From Rhodospirillales bacterium (lineage in GTDB: Bacteria > Pseudomonadota > Alphaproteobacteria > Rhodospirillales > Casp-alpha2): a stretch of DNA of 5,312 nt. The stretch is from positions 1 through 5,312 of the forward strand of contig JANQIJ010000074.1 in NCBI GenBank assembly GCA_028282185.1, in the 5' to 3' direction. The notes beneath the pieces were generated by a model. The model saw only the letters and a program-made list of their open reading frames with translations, was not told where the DNA came from and did no database searches. Of this stretch, positions 1-4,315 are shown one piece after another. A program made the translations under genes and the position numbers. Position 1 is the first letter of the stretch; the number at the start of each line of letters is the position of its first letter.

Positions 1-219
1 GCCCTGGCGCCGGTCGCCGAAGCCGTCGACCTGGCGCGCGACGCGACGGCCACGGTGAAACAGAACTTCGCCTTGGCATTGTTATATAATGTGATCGCCG
101 TGCCGATCGCGGTGGCCGGCTTCGTCACCCCCTTGATCGCCGCGGTGGCGATGTCGTCGTCGTCGATCCTGGTGACGCTGAACGCGCTGCGTCTCAGGTT
201 CGCCAAGCCGGCCGCTTAG
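1..219 (+). CDS. ccoI: CcoI/FixI-type copper-translocating P1B ATPase, C-terminal 72 residues (5' partial)
   Basis: Only the C-terminus is in the window, read in frame 1 to a TAG stop. It covers the last two transmembrane helices of a heavy-metal P-type ATPase. Visible residues 21-43 (starting QNFALALLYN) form one hydrophobic helix with the Tyr29-Asn30 pair. Residues 44-63 form the second, with Met51 and Ser55 in an MSSSS motif followed by NALRL. In P1B-1 ATPases these Tyr-Asn and Met/Ser residues are the membrane Cu(I) ligands. CcoI (FixI) is an inner-membrane exporter that delivers copper for CuB assembly of cbb3-type cytochrome c oxidase. The CcoI call over generic CopA rests mainly on the ccoS gene starting 22 bases downstream. 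The phosphorylation DKTGT motif and the N-terminal metal-binding domain lie outside the window, so integrity of the whole gene cannot be judged. Confidence 0.92.
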   Translation, partial: ALAPVAEAVDLARDATATVKQNFALALLYNVIAVPIAVAGFVTPLIAAVAMSSSSILVTLNALRLRFAKPAA

Positions 220-225
220 GACCAC

Positions 226-233
226 GAGGGAGA
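226..233 (+). promoter_or_regulatory. Shine-Dalgarno of ccoS
   Basis: The purine-rich GAGGGAGA lies in the 22-base gap after the ccoI stop, 8 bases before the ATG at 242. It supports that start and translation of ccoS from the ccoI transcript. Confidence 0.7.
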
Positions 234-241
234 CCCCGCCG

Positions 242-382
242 ATGGATGTCCTGGTCTATTTGATTCCCGCCGCGCTGTTTCTCGGCCTGATGGGCCTGGG
301 CGCGTTCTTCTGGTCGTTGAAATCGGGCCAGTTCGAGGATCTGGACGGCGCCGCCGAACGCATCCTCATGGATGACGACTGA
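242..382 (+). CDS. ccoS: CcoS/FixS, cbb3-type cytochrome oxidase assembly protein
   Basis: This small 46-residue protein has the signature of CcoS. It starts MDVLVYLIP, has a single transmembrane helix at about residues 4-25 rich in Leu, Gly and Phe, then the strongly conserved FFWSLKSGQFEDL segment (22-35), and ends in an acidic tail with ILMDDD. CcoS is a single-span inner-membrane protein needed for cofactor (haem and copper) insertion into the catalytic subunit of cbb3 oxidase, the high-affinity terminal oxidase used at low oxygen. Its length is slightly short of the usual 50-60 residues but shows no sign of truncation. It follows ccoI at 22 bases on the same strand and is almost certainly co-transcribed as the last gene of a ccoGHIS-type operon. 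No Fnr or FixK box is visible, since the operon promoter would lie outside the window. Confidence 0.93.
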   Translation: MDVLVYLIPAALFLGLMGLGAFFWSLKSGQFEDLDGAAERILMDDD

Positions 383-385
383 GCT

Positions 386-409
386 GGCGCCCCGGCGGCG
401 GGACGCCGG
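386..409. terminator. GC-rich hairpin in convergent gap (possible bidirectional terminator)
   Basis: The 48-bp gap between the converging ccoS and PAS_5 genes can fold in two ways. One is CCGGCG (392-397) pairing with CGCCGG (404-409) across a 6-base loop. The other is GGCG-C-CCC (386-393) with GGG-A-CGCC (400-407) with one mismatch. Neither is followed by a T-run on either strand, so it is not a classic intrinsic terminator. Position between convergent genes is the main argument for a termination or 3'-end stabilising role. Confidence 0.35.
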
Positions 410-430
410 TATTCCCGGGACCGCCCACCG

Positions 431-976
431 TCAGTCGCCGCCGGCGACCGTTTGTTCGTAGACGGCCTGCCACAGCTCGTGGTCTTCATCGTAGTTCGCA
501 TAAGACACGACCTTGTCGATGGTTTCGCCGTCCTCGGAGAAAGGCACCCGCGCCGTGACCTGCAGGTCACGGCGCCAATCGGCGTAGATGCTGAGGCTAT
601 GGACGAACACCAGGGGGCGGCGGCGTTCGATCACCATGCCGTACTCCCGGACGCCGATGTCGGCCAGGGGCGCGGCCGGAATCCGCGCAATTTCCATCCC
701 TGTCCGATCGACACCCTTCACTTTCGTATGACCGGTGCCCCAATAGCGATAGACATAGATCGGCATCCCATCCCGATGGGAGACATCGACCACGGCAACG
801 AACGGCAAAACTTCGTTGCATAAGTCCGACAGGTGAAAATCGGACCACCGGGGAAAGAGTCTCTGGTTCTGGACACCCAGGCAATGTTTGAAAAACCGCC
901 GCAATCGTTCGGAAGGTGCGTCTTCCGGCGACACCACGGCAAAGCCCGGCCCGCCCTCGGCCTTGAGACCTGTCAT
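431..976 (-). CDS. PAS_5-family (PF07310-like) PAS domain protein
   Basis: This is a 181-residue cytosolic protein with no signal peptide or membrane helix. The central region resembles the alphaproteobacterial PAS_5 family. 'FPRWSDFHLSDL' at about 41-52 matches the family's 'P.RsdidP' stretch. It is followed by 'LPFVAVVDV' (57-65), a 'YVYRYWGTGH' strand (74-83) and 'DRTGMEI' (90-96). A second half with 'RRRPLVFVHSL' and 'LQVTARVPFSEDG' completes a single PAS fold. Proteins of this family usually consist of the PAS domain alone; ligand and partners are mostly unknown, and no output domain (kinase, GGDEF, HTH) is attached here. The first 25 residues look non-conserved. The ATG at 976 has only a weak GGGG 7 bases upstream, and no better in-frame start precedes the conserved core. 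It converges with ccoS and is separated from the transaminase by 232 bp, so it is probably its own transcription unit. Family assignment is from remembered motif shape, with function unassigned. Confidence 0.8.
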   Translation of the reverse strand: MTGLKAEGGPGFAVVSPEDAPSERLRRFFKHCLGVQNQRLFPRWSDFHLSDLCNEVLPFVAVVDVSHRDGMPIYVYRYWGTGHTKVKGVDRTGMEIARIPAAPLADIGVREYGMVIERRRPLVFVHSLSIYADWRRDLQVTARVPFSEDGETIDKVVSYANYDEDHELWQAVYEQTVAGGD

Positions 977-1208
977 CCGATTGCCCCGAGTTGCTTTTTT
1001 CTTTTGGCGTCGAGCGTTATGTCACCCGTTATCACCGTTAGCATACCATATAATGGCATTCAGGATTCTAAAAACCCAGGCCAATGACCAGTGGATTCAG
1101 ACAATTCCACAATCCGGGATGGATCGCGGCCGGTCGATCGCGAGGCGACAGGAACCGGGCGCATGCCGACGCCCAGCGGAACACCGATCGGCGCCGGATT
1201 CCCGGGCC
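977..1208. other. Intergenic region between the PAS_5 gene and the transaminase 3' end
   Basis: This 232-bp gap has no credible gene. Its left part (977-1075) is less GC-rich than the surroundings and should contain the PAS_5 promoter on the minus strand. Possible -10-like hexamers there (TAGAAT at 1070-1065, TATGCT at 1045-1040) lack a convincing -35 partner at normal spacing. The right part (about 1090-1208) is GC-rich, with several short palindromes (for example CGATCG and GGCGCC). It shows no stem followed by a T-run that would mark an intrinsic terminator for the transaminase. Confidence 0.5.
1022..1040. repeat. Imperfect tandem repeat TCACC(C)GTTA upstream of the PAS_5 gene
   Basis: TCACCCGTTA (1022-1031) is immediately followed by TCACCGTTA (1032-1040), and another CGTTAT sits at 1015-1020. 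On the minus strand this reads as two head-to-tail TAACGG(G)TGA units about 46-64 bases ahead of the PAS_5 start. The repeat borders an AT-rich patch (about 1041-1075) that could hold the promoter. It could be an activator or repressor site, or chance. Confidence 0.3.
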
Positions 1209-2519
1209 TTAGATTTCGGACAAGGCCTCGCGCAGGATGCCGATCATCGCGTCGATGTCCGCTTCCGTGGCGATGAACGGCGGCGCGACGATGGCGCTGT
1301 CACCGGTGAACTTGACGTGCAGGCCGCGCCAGAACAGGTCCTTTTGCAATTGGGTGCCGAGCACTCCGGGACCGCCCTTGGGCTTGACCTCGACCGCACC
1401 CATCATGCCGTAGCCGCGGATGTCCAACAGGCAGTCGAGCCCCTCCAGGGAGAACAGGGCGTCCTGGAAGTAATCGACCAGGCCGGCCGCCTTGTCGAAG
1501 ACTTTCTCTTCGTCATAGATCTTCTGCACGGCGACGCCAGCGGCGCAGGCCGCGGGATGTGACGAATAGGTATAACCGTGGAACAGCTCGATGGCGTTCT
1601 CCGGCGCGGCGTTGATGATCGTTTCGTAGATCTCGTCCTTGACCGCGATCGCACCCATCGGCTGGCAGCCGTTGGTAATCGCCTTGGCCAGGGTCATCAG
1701 GTCCGGCGTCACACCGTAAGCCTGCGCCGCGAAAGGCGCGCCGGTCCGCCCAAAGCCGGTGATCACCTCGTCGAACACAAGGAGAATGCCATGGGCATCG
1801 CATATTTCGCGCAGCCGCTCCAGGTAGCCCTTGGGCGGGATCAGGGCGCCGGTCGACCCGGCGATGGGTTCGACGAAACAGGCGGCAATGGTCGTCCCAC
1901 CATAGGTGTCGCAAATCCGCTGCAGATCGTCGGCCAGTTCGGCGCCGCGCTCGGGCTGACCGCGCTGGAAGGTCTGGCTCGGATCCCAGGTATGACGCAT
2001 ATGAACGACGCCGGGCATCACGCCGGTAAAGGTCTCCCGGTTTTTGACCATGCCGCTCAGTGAGGTGCCGCCGATATTGACCCCGTGATACGCCCTTTCG
2101 CGGCTGACGAAGCGGGTGCGCTGGCCGTCGCCCCGGGTGCGGTGATAGGCCATGGCGATCTTCAACGCCGTGTCGATGGCTTCCGATCCGGAATTGGCGA
2201 AGAAGACATGGTTCAGGGAATCCGGCGTGATCCTTGCAACCCTTTGCGCCAGATCGAAGGCGCCGGGATGGCTCATTTGGAACGGCGGCGAATAATCGTT
2301 GGTCAACAGTTGTTGGTGCACCGCTTCGGCGATTTCCGGCCGGGCATGACCCAGGGGGCAGCAGAACAGACCCGACGATCCGTCCAGGATCTTGCCGCCC
2401 TTGTGGTCGAAATAATGAATGCCCTCTCCGCGAACCACCAGGCGCGGGCTCTTCTTGAAATCCCGGTTGCCGGTGAACGGCATCCAGTTCTCTTCAAGGG
2501 AATTGGTATTGTATTCCAT
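1209..2519 (-). CDS. Class III PLP-dependent omega-amino acid:pyruvate aminotransferase
   Basis: This 436-residue protein is full length for fold-type I class III aminotransferases and collinear with Pseudomonas omega-amino-acid (beta-alanine):pyruvate transaminase as I remember it. Visible elements in order are WMPFT (12-16), the phosphate-binding NSGSEA (109-114), the PLP-stacking Tyr144 in ERAYHG, VEP.AGSTG (216-224), FDEVITGFGR with Asp250 that binds the pyridine nitrogen, the Schiff-base Lys279 in LAKAITNG, and FHGYTYSSHP (313-322). The predicted reaction is omega-amino acid plus pyruvate to semialdehyde plus L-alanine, in the cytosol. Two pocket positions differ from the classic enzymes: Phe52 where Trp is usual and Lys403 where the carboxylate-binding Arg is expected. 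Substrate (beta-alanine, taurine, hypotaurine, GABA, a diamine) is therefore unresolved. The ATG at 2519 is preferred because GGAGGAGGAG lies just upstream and homologues start near here. It diverges from a MocR regulator, with ald beyond it. Confidence 0.93.
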   Translation of the reverse strand: MEYNTNSLEENWMPFTGNRDFKKSPRLVVRGEGIHYFDHKGGKILDGSSGLFCCPLGHARPEIAEAVHQQLLTNDYSPPFQMSHPGAFDLAQRVARITPDSLNHVFFANSGSEAIDTALKIAMAYHRTRGDGQRTRFVSRERAYHGVNIGGTSLSGMVKNRETFTGVMPGVVHMRHTWDPSQTFQRGQPERGAELADDLQRICDTYGGTTIAACFVEPIAGSTGALIPPKGYLERLREICDAHGILLVFDEVITGFGRTGAPFAAQAYGVTPDLMTLAKAITNGCQPMGAIAVKDEIYETIINAAPENAIELFHGYTYSSHPAACAAGVAVQKIYDEEKVFDKAAGLVDYFQDALFSLEGLDCLLDIRGYGMMGAVEVKPKGGPGVLGTQLQKDLFWRGLHVKFTGDSAIVAPPFIATEADIDAMIGILREALSEI

Positions 2520-2528
2520 TTCGGCGGT

Positions 2529-2538
2529 CTCCTCCTCC
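2529..2538 (-). promoter_or_regulatory. Shine-Dalgarno of the transaminase, embedded after an upstream in-frame ATG
   Basis: On the minus strand GGAGGAGGAG lies 9 bases before the ATG at 2519. An in-frame ATG at 2540-2538 overlaps the start of this element and would add seven residues (MEEETAE), but it has no ribosome site of comparable strength. The strong match decides the start at 2519. Confidence 0.75.
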
Positions 2539-2662
2539 ATCGCGGCGGCAGATATTCCGACGGGCGCCTTCGGCCCCAACCGCCACAGACTTGTCGCATG
2601 GTTGGCCGCATCGTAATCTAGGTTTCTGGCTCCATGATAGGGCCAGCCGAGGTTTTTCCCCC

Positions 2663-2694
2663 GGACCACATTGGACCCGCCTGGGACCCGCCTG
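2663..2694. promoter_or_regulatory. Candidate MocR operator: phased GGACC direct repeats with a perfect 11-bp tandem
   Basis: GGACCCGCCTG occurs twice head to tail (2673-2683 and 2684-2694), and a further GGACC sits at 2663-2667. The three GGACC cores start at 2663, 2673 and 2684, a 10-11 bp period that puts them on one face of the helix. MocR/GabR-type regulators are known to bind direct repeats in the gap between themselves and a divergent target. The block ends 7 bases before the regulator ATG, suiting autorepression. It lies just upstream of the proposed transaminase -10, suiting activation of that gene. That this is the operator is inference. Confidence 0.55.
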
Positions 2695-2701
2695 AGCCAC
2701 C

Positions 2702-4195
2702 ATGCGTGACAGCATCTTCCATTTCGAACGCCGGCCCAACCTGTCGATCCAGGGCCAGATCCGGGAAATGCTGGTCGCCGCGATCCTGGAACGGCAGCTG
2801 CCCCCGGGTGCCCCCCTGCCATCGTCCCGGCGCATGGCGAAGACGCTGGGCGTGTCGCGCAACACCGTGGTCCTGGCCTACCAAAGCCTGGTCGACGACG
2901 GCTTTCTGCAGTCGCGCGAACGGTCCGGGTTCTACGTCAACCCGGAGATTCTGAAAGGCCGCGCGGCAGAACCACCGGCGAAGGCGCCGCCCGCCCCCGA
3001 CCGGCGCTCTCCGGCGGCGCTCGATTGGGCCCGGCGCATGCGGGTCGTGCCCACGGGCCAAACCAACATCGAAAAGCCGACGGACTGGCCGGCCTATCCC
3101 TACCCGTTCATCTACGGCCAGGTCGACCAATCCCTGTTTCCCATCGCCCAATGGCGGGAATGTTCGCGCCAGGCCTTGGGCCGGCGCGGCATGGACGCCT
3201 GGACCGGCGACGCCGTCGCCGCAGACGACCCGTTGTTGATCGAACAGATCAGGACCCGCCTGCTGCCGCGGCGGGGGATCATGGCGCGGGCCGACGAAAT
3301 CCTGGTCACCATGGGGGCGCAGAACGCGCTTTATATCCTGGCCGCGCTGTTGGCCCCGCCGGACACGCGGATCGCCATCGAGGACCCGGGCTATCCCGAC
3401 GTGCGCAATATCTTTCGGCTGAAGACCACCAACATCCTGCCCGTGCCGGTGGACGCCCAGGGCCTGCCGGTGGACGCGCGCCTGCCCGCGGCCGACCTGG
3501 TGTTCGTCACGCCGAGCCACCAGTCGCCGACCACCGTTACCCTGCCCAAGGATCGGCGCCGGGCGCTGTTGGAACGGGCCGGGCGGGACGACTTCCTGAT
3601 CATCGAAGACGACTACGAATGGGAAACCAACTACGTCGCCGAACCGACCCCGGCGCTCAAATCCATGGATACGGACGGACGGGTGATCTACGTGGGATCA
3701 TTGTCGAAGACGCTGTTCCCGGGGCTGCGGCTGGGCTATCTGGTGGCGCCGGCGCCGCTGATCGCCGAGGCCCGGGCGCTGCGCCGGCTGATGCTGCGCC
3801 ACGCGCCGAACAACAACCAGCGGACGGCCGCCCTGTTCCTGTCGCTCGGCCATCACGACAGCCTGGTCCACCGCCTCAACAAGGCCTATCGCGAGCGCTG
3901 GCAGGCCATGGGCGAGGCGCTGGAAACCCACCTGCCCGGCTGGTCCCGGGCGCCGGCTTTCGGCGGGACCAGCTATTGGGTCACCGGGCCGGGCCGGCTC
4001 GACGCCTGCCAGCTTGCCGAGCGCGCGCTCGACGACGGCGTGATCATCGAGCCGGGGCAGGTGATGTTCGCCGAACCGGCCGACGGCGGCCCGGCGCCGA
4101 AGAACCATTTCCGGTTGGGCTTTTCCTCCATCGCCACGGAACGGATCGAGCCGGGGGTTGCGTTGTTGGCACAGACCATCAAACGCGAGTCCTAG
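2702..4195 (+). CDS. MocR/GabR-family transcriptional regulator (GntR winged helix plus aminotransferase-like domain)
   Basis: This 497-residue protein is typical in length for MocR regulators. Residues 1-82 form a GntR-type winged helix: PLPSSRRMAKTLGVSRNTV (38-56) is the helix-turn-helix and 'GFLQSRERSGFYV' the wing. A Pro/Ala/Arg-rich linker (about 84-125) joins a fold-type I aminotransferase-like domain. That domain retains the PLP features: Asp303 and Tyr305 in IEDDYEWE, Schiff-base Lys336 in SLSKTLFPGLRLGY, and the effector-carboxylate Arg471 in FRLGF. The usual 'HQFPTG' motif reads HQSPTT (273-278). Such proteins sense amino compounds through PLP chemistry and usually control a neighbouring transaminase, as GabR does for gabT and TauR for taurine genes. 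Divergent placement against the transaminase, with ald following, fits a TauR-like role, but the effector is unproven. The ATG is the only possible start for a complete HTH, since an in-frame TGA lies at 2693-2695. No Shine-Dalgarno is visible ahead of it. Confidence 0.92.
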   Translation: MRDSIFHFERRPNLSIQGQIREMLVAAILERQLPPGAPLPSSRRMAKTLGVSRNTVVLAYQSLVDDGFLQSRERSGFYVNPEILKGRAAEPPAKAPPAPDRRSPAALDWARRMRVVPTGQTNIEKPTDWPAYPYPFIYGQVDQSLFPIAQWRECSRQALGRRGMDAWTGDAVAADDPLLIEQIRTRLLPRRGIMARADEILVTMGAQNALYILAALLAPPDTRIAIEDPGYPDVRNIFRLKTTNILPVPVDAQGLPVDARLPAADLVFVTPSHQSPTTVTLPKDRRRALLERAGRDDFLIIEDDYEWETNYVAEPTPALKSMDTDGRVIYVGSLSKTLFPGLRLGYLVAPAPLIAEARALRRLMLRHAPNNNQRTAALFLSLGHHDSLVHRLNKAYRERWQAMGEALETHLPGWSRAPAFGGTSYWVTGPGRLDACQLAERALDDGVIIEPGQVMFAEPADGGPAPKNHFRLGFSSIATERIEPGVALLAQTIKRES

Positions 4196-4270
4196 CTTTC
4201 TTGGCCAGCATGATCATTGGAGACTGGTTCTAGGGCCTGGACGATCGACTGACGTAAACTCCCTACCTGA

Positions 4271-4286
4271 GGCCGGGCGGCCGGCC
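4271..4286 (+). other. Perfect GC hairpin in the ald leader
   Basis: GGCCGG (4271-4276) pairs with CCGGCC (4281-4286) around a GCGG loop, giving six G-C pairs. It sits 12 bases before the ald Shine-Dalgarno and is not followed by a T-run. It may be a Rho-independent-like 3' end for the regulator, a leader structure affecting ald translation, or chance in GC-rich DNA. Confidence 0.35.
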
Positions 4287-4298
4287 CCATGCGGCAGC

Positions 4299-4307
4299 AA
4301 GGGAGGA
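4299..4307 (+). promoter_or_regulatory. Shine-Dalgarno of ald
   Basis: AAGGGAGGA lies 8 bases before the ATG at 4316. An earlier in-frame ATG at 4289 would add nine residues (MRQQGRTAT) but precedes this site. The family consensus N-terminus 'M.IGVPKEIK' begins at 4316, so the later start is chosen. Confidence 0.8.
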
Positions 4308-4315
4308 CAGCGACC

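Larger units (their letters stand above)
2520..2701. promoter_or_regulatory. Divergent promoter region between the transaminase and MocR regulator
   Basis: The 182-bp gap must hold both promoters. On the minus strand a TATCAT hexamer (2639-2634, 5/6 match to a -10) would start the transaminase transcript near 2627. It has no recognisable -35, as expected for an activator-dependent promoter, and the GGACC repeats lie immediately upstream of it. A weaker alternative is TTGGGG (2579-2574), 17 bases, AATATC (2556-2551). On the plus strand TTGTCG (2591-2596), 17 bases, TAATCT (2614-2619) could serve the regulator. An inverted repeat CTGGC-N11-GCCAG (2626-2646) flanks the TATCAT hexamer. All promoter calls here are by eye. 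Confidence 0.45.
4196..4315 (+). promoter_or_regulatory. Leader/promoter gap upstream of ald
   Basis: The 120-bp gap holds TAAACT (4255-4260, 4/6 to a -10) without a clear -35, and CTGGAC at 4237-4242. CTGGAC shares its GGAC core with the repeats in the divergent region and could be a weak regulator half-site. The hairpin and ribosome site follow downstream. Whether ald has its own promoter or is read through from the regulator cannot be settled by eye. Confidence 0.3.

Noticed and set aside
991..1005. T-rich run (plus strand) as a terminator
   Set aside because: No stem precedes it and no plus-strand transcript is expected to end there; on the minus strand it is simply an A-rich leader of the PAS_5 gene.
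1049..1054. Perfect TATAAT on the plus strand
   Set aside because: There is no -35 match at 16-18 bases upstream and no plus-strand gene downstream for over 1.6 kb; probably chance in an AT-rich patch.
1070..1090. Minus-strand TTTTT after GGCCTGGG as an intrinsic terminator for the transaminase
   Set aside because: The best stem before the T-run has only about three pairs, and it lies more than 110 bases past the stop codon.
888..1562. Plus-strand open frame across the 977-1208 gap and into the transaminase
   Set aside because: Most of it is antisense to the PAS_5 and transaminase genes, the composition is shadow-like, and no ribosome site or domain supports it.
2520..2822. N-terminal extension of the transaminase to 537 residues
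   Set aside because: The extra 101 residues would overlap the regulator's 5' end and cover the whole divergent promoter region. The sequence is not transaminase-like and the strong Shine-Dalgarno supports the ATG at 2519.
3025..4233. Plus-strand open frame (402 codons) overlapping the MocR gene in another frame
   Set aside because: The product is dominated by Ala, Gly, Pro and Arg with no recognisable domain, and the MocR frame has all conserved motifs.
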